This document shows, in pieces, positions 45,239-59,905 of a DNA stretch of 64,000 nt (the stretch's first letter is position 1; every line of letters starts with the position of its first letter). Location: assembly GCF_963422355.1 (NCBI RefSeq), contig NC_085085.1:12206985-12270984 (forward strand), given 5' to 3'. The DNA comes from Corticium candelabrum. Its lineage: Eukaryota; Porifera; Homoscleromorpha; Homosclerophorida; Plakinidae. A program made the translations under genes and the position numbers. The notes beneath the pieces were generated by a model, which did no database searches, had not been told where the DNA came from, and worked only from the letters and a program-made list of their open reading frames with translations.

Positions 45239-45808
45239 CATCGGAGGCAAAAATGAGAAATACATCTCTCTGTCTGTCTGTTTGCATGTCTCTAAGTTTA
45301 GCTGTTTGTTTAATGTGCTTGTCTGTCTGTTTATAATTCTGAGTTTGTCAGTCTGTATGTACGTCATTCTGTCTAGTGTCCGATTAGACATTTTGTTTGT
45401 TTGCTTGTTTAGCTGTTTTGCACACTGTCTGCTAACTATATGTCTATTTTTGCTATGTCTCATTTAATTAATTAATTAGGATGTCAGTCTAGCAACCGCG
45501 CGCATCCAACGATCGTGCTGCGTACCAAATAATTGAGGTCATCAAGTTGTTCAATATTCATTTTCAGAGTCACGGGTGTTGGCGAGAAGCGACTATTTGC
45601 CAAGATTGCATAGTTACCTCTACTTAGCGCGCGTCAGGCCAAACTAGTCGCTCTACATTTAATTTGCTTCCGCCGTTTCTGTAATCTGAGGGTAATATTG
45701 TCAGAGGTAAACTGGTTTTACTAAAGTTTAATAATTTGGTTTTTCTACAATCTATATTTAGTGTACACATTATTCGTACACTCTGTAGTAACTCGAGCAC
45801 GTCTGTCT

Positions 45809-45838
45809 CCGCCTTCGTCATTCCCCGGATTGTCAATC
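45809..45838. repeat. Copy 3 of the CGTCATTCCCCGGATTGTCA motif
   Basis: Same core as copies at 27448 and (inverted) 44881. It lies 36 bp upstream of the ATG of the next gene, so it is in or near that gene's 5' UTR or promoter. Confidence 0.7.
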
Positions 45839-45873
45839 TTGGGCAGAAAGAGCATGCGCAGTAGAAAATCACC

Positions 45874-48695
<2,822 letters not shown>

Positions 48696-49109
48696 CTTTT
48701 GTACTTTTGGATGTAATGAAGACGATGCTGAATTTGAATTATTGTACCAGTAGTGCCATTTATGATGGCGAGGATTGTATAGTGCATTGTCTCACATGAG
48801 ATTTACAGAGGTATTCGAGGAAGTGAGGCAGTGACTTAGCATCATTCATAGAAACACATTACGACAATGGTCTACTGTGTGATATCTACGATTGACAATA
48901 CACATTTAGTATGAATTCATTACTTGTTTGCAGTTTTAGTTCGTAGTGTATATTGAACTGTATACAGTACTGTACATATACTTTGTATGTAGTTAGAGGC
49001 AACTGCATGTTTGCATTTTAGTTACATACACAATGTTCTGCTTCATACAATGAGATGCCGTTGGTCATTGTGCAAACAACTTGGCAATACAAAACAATGG
49101 AGGAGTTAC

Positions 49110-49110
<1 letters not shown>

Positions 49111-49174
<64 letters not shown>

Positions 49175-49187
49175 TGCGTGTCTGTGT

Positions 49188-49256
<69 letters not shown>

Positions 49257-49284
49257 TGCGTGTCTGTGTCTGTGTGCGTGTGTG

Positions 49285-49338
<54 letters not shown>

Positions 49339-49351
49339 TGTGTGTGTGTGT

Positions 49352-49417
<66 letters not shown>

Positions 49418-49426
49418 CGCGCGCGA
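49111..49426. repeat. (GT)n microsatellite with duplicated interruption
   Basis: Long GT tract in the intergenic region between the two convergent genes. The block CTGCGTGTCTGTGTCTGTGT occurs twice, showing internal duplication. It ends in a (GC)n run. Confidence 0.95.
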
Positions 49427-49575
49427 GTGCTGTAGACTGAGAGCAAGCACAAACGACTGCTCACCAAATATCTATTTTGAACAAAATATCAATAATCAAT
49501 CTCAATCCTAATCAGTACACGTGGCTACTGTAGCCCATTTTTCAATATCTGTAGAGAATTCTATATATCTATTTA

Positions 49576-50822
49576 TCAGCTAGATGACTCTTCTTTACTA
49601 GTCGGATTTCTTGTCTGTGTGGCTACAAAACTATCGCTTTCTGTTACACCACAAGATCTGTTGCCTTTTCCACTAGTCGTCTTGTCACGTTTGTCTGTTA
49701 GACAGTGTAGTAGCCTTTGCGTTGACGGAGGCATCAGCTGCTCAAAGTTTCGCCGAGATTGCAACAGGTCGGTAAGAATGGGTCTGTTGGAATGAACTCT
49801 CTAAAACATTGTGAACCAATGGCAACACATCTAGACGATGTATGACAAAAATATTGATCATACCAGCCTTGCAGAGCAATCCACATCGCCGACATTAGGA
49901 ATACTCATGACTCGTTGAGCTTTCGTATTACAACTTGGTCCTATAGACACTAACATAACTTTGAGACAAGATACCAACAGGAGCAGACAATACCCTACTT
50001 GCTTGACTATTACCCCAGGGCTGTTCTCACACCTCTTAGTCTTTTAGTTAGTGCTAATTGGCACTTTCCACAGTGACTGTTTGCTAGATTGTGCATCCCT
50101 GTTGACCACATGTTGAAGGTTTTCATGACTCGGATACCGTATAGACAATTAGGTTCTATATTTTAGGTAGTGGCAGTGGTTTGAAGCTCTGCTATAGTGC
50201 AGCAACATGCTGTTTACTGTATTTCTCGAATACTAACCTGCGGGTCATAAGTTTGAAAAAATAGTAACCAGTGGATCTAATCAGTTTGAAAATAGTAACC
50301 TGTGGATCTTAAAAGTTTGAAAAATAGTAACCCATGGATCTTATTAAGTTTGAAAAAGAGTAACCTGTGGATCTTATTAAGTTTGAAAATATAGTAACAG
50401 GTGGATCTTAAAACTTTGAAAAATTAGTAACTCATGGATCTTAACATTTTGAAAAATAGTAACCTGTGGATGTTATTAAGTTTGAAAAATAGTAACCCGT
50501 GGATCTTATACGTTTGAACAATAGTAACACGTGGATCTTAAAAATAGTAACCTGACTCATGCTATGGATGTCAGAGACTGCGAGGACATTATGGTTTTTG
50601 ATGATGAGGACACTGAGTCTAACTATATACCTGCAACTGTAACTTGACCATTTTGCAGTGTATTCTTCTAATATGTGCATAGCTCTTTACTTCAACTTGA
50701 ACCATGATAGCAGACATTGAAAAATAGTAACCCAAGCTCGATTAGAAACCCTGCTTGAATCATAACCCGTGGTTCTAATCAGTTTAAAAAATAGTAACCC
50801 ATGGGCTACTATTTTAGAAAAT

Positions 50823-50853
<31 letters not shown>

Positions 50854-53800
50854 TAATATGGGGTAAGTTAACAAATCAAGTAATTCTGCCAATTAACAAC
50901 TTTAAGTGTCAAATTTTTAGAAATATCCAATCTCTAACTTGACCTTGGACTGTGCCCAACCATTTGGGTGGGATAATAACCAAGCGAGTATGGTATTTAA
51001 CTATTATTGCTCTATGTGTACCTTGTGAGGCAGACAATTCAACAAATCCACTGTCCTTCGGCTCAATAGGATGTCCAAGTTGACTCTGGCTGTTTTGAGG
51101 ATACAGATGCGTAAAGCTTCTAACGGAGCCATTGGAAAGAGGAACCGATTGACTAAGAACCGTTTTCTGGAGATGACGGAAAGAGATCTGTATTTCTCTG
51201 TGAGTGAACCACAACAAGGTAATGACAAACACGACGGCCAACATCAACTCAAAGATGATCAATACACCGTGTGTGAGGTACATCTAGCACAGCAATCGTT
51301 AATAGATAGCAATTTGTTAACAATGCTTGTGTAAATCAATACTTGTGGTCGAAAGTCTCGCAGCTCGGCACCCAAGTCCTTGACAAGATCGGTTAGCACG
51401 GAGACGTGGTAGTGCAGTCCTTCGAGGTGCTGTGTCTGCATCACAAGCTAGCGACGACAACAAAATTTGTAAACTCGCTCCAGTTTATAAATCAATGAAC
51501 TAAGTAATAACGCAGCAAATACCACTTTCTGTTGTTGCATGACCGAATCGTTCAGTTGGCTCAGTCTCTTTTCGAATGCCTTCTGCATGTCGGTCGAGTT
51601 CTTCTTGAACTTTTTCAAGCTGCAACGATTTGTCTGTCACGTTTAGAGTGGCAATGACGACAACAACTACTTACTTTAGTCCCAACTCTTCCAAGTAGTG
51701 ACTGATAAGTGTCAGATTCGTCTCCAAGTTCTTGATCTTGTTGCCCAAACGAATGAATACCGACTCCTTCTGAGCCTGTTGGTTCAGCGAGGGTAAGACG
51801 CCCGATCCATTGACCGCACTCGGCACATCTAGCGTGGACACATTTTTAGACGAACCAACCGGCTGGTCCACCGTATTCACATCATTCTGAGGAGGCGACG
51901 ACGTGCTTTGATTGGTAGCAGTGTTGTTAGAGGCGGCAACGAGAGCTGTTTCAAACGACGTCTGGTTTGACTTCGAATCGAGTGATTGTGGTGAGTTCCT
52001 ATCACCAGACAATGCCACGTGGCTGTCGTTACCAGTTCCAGTGACAGTCACATTAACTTCCTCGTTTTCACGATTGCCTATTGGAACTGGAGGTGGTGAG
52101 TCGTTTTGAGGGAGATCTTCCTTGAACGTAGCTTCACCGTATTTCACATGAACATCATTTGTGCCCACGTTATTGTGCTTTTCGTTGATCACATCTTGTT
52201 CGTTTGTGGTCTCACTGGTAACGGCACCGACATCGAGAACAGTGGCAGTCGAATGTTGTGTCTCAACTTGTGAGTGTTCAACATGCTTATCTTCACTGTT
52301 ACTCTCATCCAGTACGTTGGTCTCTACTTGGCTATCACTGACATTATTTTCCTGCTTCTCGGCCAGTTCATCAACTCCGTAATCTTTGCTTCCATTTGGT
52401 ACATTATCGGTTGTATTCATTTCTGCACTCTCGCCGTCATTAGTCTTTATATCTTGAATATCTCGAGTCGTATTATCGTTCTCAGAGTTCTGAAACGGCT
52501 CTGGTTTCAATGTGGAGTCTGGGGTTTGCTCTGTCTTACTGGTTTCATTCACTTGAGCTGTTGTTCTATTATTGTCACAAACTGTCAGTTGCATTTTCAA
52601 TAACTAATTGTATTGGTAATCCTCACTCATTAGTGCTTCTATTTATAGCAACACGTTCTTCGTGTTCTACATGTTCACTTTTGTTCTCTTGCCTGTTTGC
52701 TGTTCCAAGCGGTAGAAAGGCATATAAAAACCTAGTCATTGCATCTACAAGACAGAATGCTGTCGTTTTCTCAAAGAGCACAAAATCGTAGCAACAATAT
52801 CGATATCAAGCTCTACTGACTCCTTAGCCTGTCGACAACCATGAAATCACTGTACTGTACTGTACTATACTGCACTGTCTGTACTGTCTGTACTGTACTG
52901 TACTGTCTGTACTGTACAGTGCCACCAGGCATAACTGGCCATCCGGGGGTCTGAAAGTCAAACGCGCATACTTCAAATTTGGCGTTCGCAATTGCGTTGA
53001 AATTCGGAGACAATGAGGAGAAATAAAATGTCTGCTTCTATATTCAATTTCTTGTTCAAAAATGATCATCCTAAGAAACTCCCATTTGGGGAACTGTGAT
53101 GTCGACGTTTTGAACATATCATCGCGTTTCTCGCTGTCAGAAAGACGCACAACTCTTGAAATTTAGTCCAAAGCTTTGTTATACTGTTTTCTAAAAAATC
53201 ATCGAGGTGATTTTAAAATAAAGCTTTTGCTTTGCAGATATTCATTGAGAGGGTCCCCGGAAAGGGTGTTGTTTACGGTCGTGTTTGTCCATTGAACAGC
53301 AACGCTCGGCAATGAACGTACACAAGTACGTTATTCAGACGTTGGGGCAAAACATCATCGAGGCGATTTTCAAAAGACACTTTCAATACGGAGTTATAAC
53401 ACAATGAAATTGTTGTTCTAATTGCTATACCTCTAATGCTAATAAAATAACTATTACAACAGAATCTTCACATAATGTGTAACACTACTTCAGTTCACTC
53501 AACCTAGATTACAAGGACAGCACAAAACAATAAATTCTTCACATCTAGAGCTTGTCATCCGACCACGACGGAGTGGACGTCTCAACATCCCTCAAAAGGG
53601 GAGCCTGCTGTTCGTCGGCAAGCCACTATTCTGTCTCCATTTCCACTCAGACAGAGCCTGCCGCCTATTCTTGAATACTTCTCGCTTTCAACTCCTACGC
53701 GAAAGCGCCACATCAGCCCAAACAGGTAATGCAAATTGTGACTGTTGCGTGGTTACGCCCAACATGCAAACGTTTTTTGGGCGGAGTCAATTATGTCAAC

Positions 53801-56800
53801 CAATCAGCGATTAGCCACGCCTATTCTTCAGCCAATCAACACACTGCATTTCTATCTTCTTTCCAGAATGTTCTATAGGCATATAATTAGATTATTGAAG
53901 AGACCTCACGCTAAGAAACACGTGCGTGTTGGCGGCATTACCACAGGTCCTCGGAATTCTGCTGTAGGGCACGTGAAAGTTATGGCCAGTTATGCCTGGT
54001 GGCACTGTACTGTACTGCACTGTACTGTACTGTACTGTACTGCACTGTCTGTACTGTACAGTACTGTATTCTGTACTGTCTGTACTGTTCTGTCTGTACT
54101 GTACTGTACTGTCTGTACTGTACTGTACTGTCTGTACTGTACTGTCTGTACCGTACTGTCTGTACTGTACTGTACTGTCTGTACTGTACTGTACTGTATT
54201 GTACTGCCAGCAAACCGTTTAGAGTCAACACGTCAATACAGGAGTTTAACAGTATCGTACTGTATCACTGTTGAAATGATAACGAGGGTATGTCCTAATA
54301 CTGCTGAAATAATAATTATAACATGGGCGTGGTCGGGTGCACTATATGGGTCATTCACAGCACTCACACAGGTCATATGCAGCAGCCTCGTACCAGACCC
54401 TCTCGCGCCTTCGTGCCCGGTTCTCCGGCATTGTCATGTCGTACGGGAACCGGCACGACGGCACAAGAGGGTATCATATGAGGCTGATGGGCAGGTGCTA
54501 TTGTAGTGTATTACATACTGGATTACAGCCACTCTCCTTTGTGTTACGTATATAAGTGTTGCCACACTAATAAAGTTGTCTTTGGCTTTTGCCTCACCTT
54601 TGGTGCTCTTGTTCTCGCTGCTAAAATTGGCGGAGAACTCATTAGTAGTTGACCCCTACCTTCAGTGCAGTTCGTCTATCTATAGGCTAGCATCACAGCA
54701 AGCAGTCATCATCTTGCACTACCAGTTACTGTGTATACAAGTACACGTTCACTGTGCAGCTAAAAAAGGTCAATGAGCCGGGTAGCTGTGCACAGATGGA
54801 GAGCAGTGTGTCTCAGGGGGGCAGCTGCTACAGCCAATGATTGCCATACAATTTTGACCACGCCCATGATATAAAACATGGTTGGTTGGTCAATACGCCA
54901 TTACTGACACCTTGGCCAAGTGCGTCTTATCACCTCAATGATTGGACCTGTAATAAGAGCTGAAGGGCATTGGCCAACAAATGACATACAGACCTGACAA
55001 CCATACTATAACTATTATGTATGTCTAAACTCTTGAGTTGGTTGCAACCAACAGTGTAACTATTGTTCGCTTATTCTCTTGTGTGCAATGAATGTAATCG
55101 AGTTTCCTTCAATTCCGTGTGTAATCATTTTGCGTTCGGTTTAAGTTAACGAACTGCGGACTTTCACATCCAAACAAATAAAATCAAGAATTTCTAAACA
55201 CTCACTAGTAAATAAGGTGAGAAAGCCTTCATCGGGAGAACAACGTTCCTCTTTTCTTTCAATAATGGGCATATTTTTCTCTAACATCAATAAAACAACC
55301 GCTAAGAACGAATAGTTTGTGATATGTCCACAATTTCTTATTACCTTCTGCATCTTGCTCTGCTGCATTTTCCTCTTCGTGGTCTTGATACTCTTCGACC
55401 ATTGTTGATCCCAACACCCTGAACAGGCTGATCGGACAGTAATGCTCATGACCAAAGTGAGACACAACTTCCACCTACAGCACAGTCATGCCAGAGGCAG
55501 CATAAGGTTATTATTATTAACTTGCAAAGCTCTTGACAATCGACAGACTTTGATAAATCTTGCATACACACGTTCATCAAATGGAAAACTCTGCACCACA
55601 CGATCGGCTCTGGCTTCAATAATTCCAAGAAGATTCCACTCGGAAGTCGGATTTCTACACATTCATTCGGAAGATGTAATGATAAATCATATGTTTGCCT
55701 CTACTGCACAACATGCTCACCTGTCACTCACATAAATCCGGAAACTCTTAGGCGTCGACGAGAACAACTCAAAGTTGGCCATTTCAATAGTATCGACCAG
55801 AATTATATCACACAGCTTGACAACAAACCTAGAATGAAATTAATTCGACATCTACACAGATAATCACCAGACGACAACTGTTGGACCAGATGTGTGCTGA
55901 GCACGGATTGAGCATGTAGTCATCTCTGTTCTCTTGCAAAATGGCTCCCCATCTCTACAAGCAAAGACAAAACAAATACCTACTACATATCAAAAAATCA
56001 TAAAAAAACAGCTACTACTATCAAGATGCAAAGAACAAAGTTGTAATGTCAAGTGGTTTCAATCAATGCAAACAGCTCGACTGTTTACTGTTTACTCACA
56101 AGTAGTAACCCAATTAATTAAGCAATTAATTAATTAATGTATAGGCGGCTACACTTACATATGAAATTAGTGCATAGTGTAGTCAGATGGCTTGGTACAT
56201 GTGTATGTAATTCTTATTGATACTACTGGAATTGCTTCACTGCAACAGCTGACTCAAAATTGAGTTAGGGTTACACTTAATAGCCACAATACTCTCAAGC
56301 TACACTAAGGGGGCCGTCTGTAATTATCAACATTTTCCCAAAAACAAAAATTTTTTGTTGTTACCCAGACCCCAACCCCCACCCCAAATCGAAACAACTG
56401 ACGTCAACACTTTTCAATCTGTGTGATGTCACCTACATAAAATCTTAATTAAAGACAATATCATGTAACCTATATAGCCACCATTACTGTACGATGTCCG
56501 TCCCTAATTAGCACAACACGTCCGTCGTTTGGAGGTCTGTCGTCTGCCACAACGCTTCCACCATCTTCTCATAGTGAACCGTGAGTCTGCGTATATGGCA
56601 GGCCGAGTGACAGTGCCTTCTCTGTTGAGAAGAGACGAATACCGCTTACCGCCATCTTGCATGTCAAAGTTCTGTCTGTGGTCAATTATCGAGCCTTTCT
56701 CCAACCGGTCATGGTACAAGGAGTACTTGCAAAGCACCTGTCAAATTGTCCTTTTAATGCCATTTTTACTTCCGTTGTAAAAAACGAAACAGTCATTGAC

Positions 56801-57456
56801 CCAACACCCCAAATGAAAAGTTTTCGTTTTTTTGTAAAATGTCTCTAAATACAGACGACCCCTAACCTGTGTTCAAAATATCTTATTTTATTAACTGATT
56901 ATTAAAATTATTTAGTCTCAATTACTACTTGCAGAAATATAGCACTCACAATGTAATTTCTTCCGTAGCCAACACTGAACTTAGAAATTCTGTAAACATG
57001 CATTATTATACTATTTTAAGCTTCCACTATTGTGCATCACTCAACTTGTTCATTCTTGTTCTAGACATGCATATATGTTGTTAGCTGCTACTGTGGTACT
57101 GTCACATACCGCGGCTTACACTACCAACATTGTGACTTACCACTGCTTCGGCATTGGCCTCAATAACTTCTGCTCCGCAATCTACTGATGCATAGTTATT
57201 GCTTTTTTTCTTTGTCTTTTTACAGTTTCCATTAACTGACTTTAAATGAGCAGAATCAAGAGTTCCTGTAACAAATAATAAAACATTAACACAACACTGC
57301 AAGTGAGTCTTATGTACTAGATCAAGTGTCAGCAAGTACTAGTATTCCTATCACTGCCCAAGATTTAGCTCCAAAGGTCAAACGACAAAAACTTCTGGTT
57401 TAACTCCAGTTTACTAATTTCTACTTTCACTTTGTTCTATACTCTTGACTTGCTCT

Positions 57457-57533
<77 letters not shown>

Positions 57534-59775
57534 CTGTTTTTAGTGATATCAAACGATCCAACCAATCACATAAAGGGGACCACTCATACACTGTCTCGTG
57601 TAGAAAGTGCAAATCATATCTGGAACGTACGTTTGTTTTGTTGTTCTTCTTGCATCTTTTTACGTTTGAACTCCTCCAATGATGATATTTCTCCCTCTTC
57701 TTGATTTCTCCCTCCCTCCTCAGGAGAAACTTCAGGTGAAGTTTCATTTTGAGATAAGTTTCCTTTTTCTGAAACTGATCCTGAACGATTTTCAATAGGA
57801 GAATCAGTAACGTCAACATTGTCACTTTCAGAATCAGCTTCAGAAGAAGAAGCATCAACAAATGTCTCCAGTGGAGACGTGGAGCTTTCTGCTACTTCTT
57901 TATCATCCTGATCAGACTTCTCTCTAAAACAACACAAAACTACACAGTTAGAAATTGATTACACACTTCAAATTGGCAATATCAATCTAAACATCTTTCT
58001 TAAAGGGGAAGTCCAACAAAAATGAACTTAACTTGTATGAGTAGATCTTACAAAGACAAATCGATCGATATAAGTTACTCCGTTATCTTCATTTTTGTAT
58101 ACGAGAACGAGCAACGTTACTGTGATGTGCAACACTCACGGGCCTGCTCTCTGCTTTCTGGTCGATTAAGCTCCGCCCACTGCAAACAAATCAATGTGTT
58201 ACAGATGACTGCTACAGATATGTCAAGAATGCTAAATGTGAATGGGAAGATATTATGAAGATCTGCCTTCTTGCCGTCGGTGGTTCCTCTTTAAAGTAAA
58301 ATGATATCGGTAGAACTGTTTTTCTGTAAGACGTTCTAGCAGAATTTCTCAATACTACGACTTACCTAGAGAACGCGTTTTTGCTTGAGTATTTGTTTAT
58401 CCTTGTTCATTTAATATTCGAAGAAAAACGTTCAGCTAGCGTGTGCTACAGAGGACGTTCCTATTTTCACATCCGGTCTGCTCACTTTCTTTTGTCACTG
58501 ATTGGTAGAAGGTTACAATCCCGGATGTGAAAATAGGATCGTCCTCTGTTGCACACGCCAGATGGCACGCGGAACGTTTCTCTTTAAATATTAAAAGAAC
58601 AAGGATGAACAAATACTCAAGCACAAGGTAAGCGGTAGTATTGAGGAATTCTGCTTGAAAAGTCTGGCAGGAAAACAGCTCTACCGACACCATTTTACTC
58701 TAGAGATGAACCACTGACGGCAAAAAGACAGATCTTCATAATATCTTCGCATTCACATTCGGTATACTCGATATATCCGTAGCAGTCATCTGTAAACGCA
58801 TTGATTTATTCACAGTGGGCGAAGCTTAATCCACGAGGAAGCGCAGAGCAAGCGTGTGGGTGTTACACATCACAGTAACATCGCTCGTTCTCGTATATAA
58901 AAACAAAGATAATGGAGTAACTTATACCGATCGATTTGTCTTTGTAAGATCTACTCATACAAGTTAAGTTCATTTTTTGTTGGACTTCCCCTTTAATTAA
59001 TTACAAAATTGTCACATAAGCTCAATAAAGATTGTTTCCATTCTATACAATTGCATGCATTCTAAGTTTGGCTCTTTAACATTGTGTTATATACTATACA
59101 CATTCACTAATGGACATTTAATAACCAATTTCTTATTCATTAGTGAGAATCCCCTCCACTGTGTTCAAAACAGTCCCAGACAACAGGCACTATGTCAATA
59201 AGTTGCTTATACAGAACATCTAAATAAATTGTTATCAAAATCAAAATTTAATTTTTGATTATTATTGATCGACCATCAAAATCGATTATTATCAAAATTA
59301 ATATTAAAACGAAATTTTGATTAAAATCAAAATCATTATTCGATCTTAGCAGTGACGTACACGTCTATCAAGTATTACAAAGAAACGTGACAGTAGACTA
59401 CAACACGTGAACTCTAACGTGACTCACGTCTCCAGTTGTCTCTCTTTCTCGTCGTCAACAGTTTCCAGTCTATCGTCGCCTCCCTCCTTAGTCTCGACTC
59501 GCAGCCCACCTCCATTGTCTACAAGCTACATCGACACTCAACAATCACGACACAACCTTCACGACGCAGCGCGCTCTATCACTCACAATGTCGTTGTCAT
59601 CTACAACCCCTTCGCTAGCTATAGCCAAGCTGACGGTCTGCACAGCAGCCAGCCAAACGCTCCTGCAAACAAAGAAGTCGCTAACGTCACACACAAAAGA
59701 CGAAGACAAAGAGAAAGTGAGATACCAAGCTGCCAATACGCAGAGCACGTTTGTTAATAGACACGTGGCCACCAT
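49576..59775 (-). CDS. SUCO: SUCO/SLP1-family SUN-domain membrane protein
   Basis: Fifteen minus-strand exons: 59587-59775, 59428-59518, 57631-57923, 57141-57265, 55887-55944, 55721-55828, 55549-55654, 55345-55474, 55206-55250, 51675-52581, 51523-51619, 51343-51447, 51022-51283, 49864-49949 and 49576-49800. The N terminus has a hydrophobic signal-like segment, then an acidic region ending [11 protein letters not shown]. The SUN domain follows: [80 protein letters not shown] and MVEEYQ. Next are a Ser/Thr/Asn-rich stretch, the coiled coil [19 protein letters not shown], and the membrane segment [18 protein letters not shown]. In yeast and animals SLP1/SUCO proteins act in the ER and nuclear envelope on folding and protection of membrane proteins; that role is taken from the family. 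The Met at 59775 is chosen because it opens directly into the hydrophobic segment; an earlier in-frame Met at 59907 is possible. Confidence 0.88.
50233..50560. repeat. Minisatellite, about 32-nt unit x 10
   Basis: The unit AGTTTGAAAAATAGTAACCT plus GTGGATCTTA is repeated with small variations. Isolated copies reappear at 50715-50815 after an unrelated 150-bp stretch. It lies in the intron between the last membrane-segment exon and the C-terminal exons of SUCO. An (AAT)n tract follows at 50824-50850. Confidence 0.85.
52850..54212. repeat. Inverted pair of CTGTA-repeat arrays bounding about 1 kb
   Basis: The left array (CTGTACTGTCTGTACTGTA type, 52850-52920) ends in GTGCCACCAGGCATAACTGG. The inverted form CCAGTTATGCCTGGTGGCAC begins the right array at about 53984-54212. 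The arrangement looks like a transposon whose TIRs include the pentamer array. The 1-kb interior (52944-53981) has no supported frame. It is located in the 2.6-kb intron of SUCO between exons 55206-55250 and 51675-52581. Confidence 0.65.
57459..57532. repeat. (GT)n microsatellite
   Basis: GT tract in a SUCO intron, 100 bp from exon 57631-57923. Confidence 0.95.
58004..58992. mobile_element. Near-complete palindromic element with TTAA target site
   Basis: 989 bp flanked by TTAA (58000-58003, 58993-58996). The ends are AGGGGAAGTCCAACAAAAA and its inverse. Inverted homology continues almost to the centre, where CTATTTTCACATCCGG and CCGGATGTGAAAATAG flank a 43-bp spacer around 58477-58520. TTAA suggests a piggyBac-type non-autonomous element (TA alone would suggest mariner). 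It sits in a SUCO intron and could fold into a very long RNA hairpin in the pre-mRNA. Confidence 0.8.
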
Positions 59776-59905
59776 TAGACCAAGAGTGACACAATCGTAC
59801 GTCTCATCTTCTCCTCGTCGGAATCCTGTTCGTCCGGTATTGGGAGGAGCAGCACCGGAAGCGTTTGACTTGTTTGGACACGCCTTCTGTGCCACGTGAC
59901 TCAAC
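59776..59905. promoter_or_regulatory. Bidirectional promoter between SUCO (-) and class II HDAC (+)
   Basis: Only 130 bp separate the two divergent start codons. The stretch has two CACGTG E-box palindromes close by (59762-59767 within the SUCO start region and 59893-59898), a CpG-richer composition than surrounding DNA and no TATA box. A shared bidirectional promoter is inferred from the spacing. Confidence 0.6.

Noticed and set aside
59588..59899. 103-residue plus-strand frame between HDAC and SUCO
   Set aside because: It lies antisense to SUCO exon 1, whose hydrophobic start and GT donor join correctly to the next exon.
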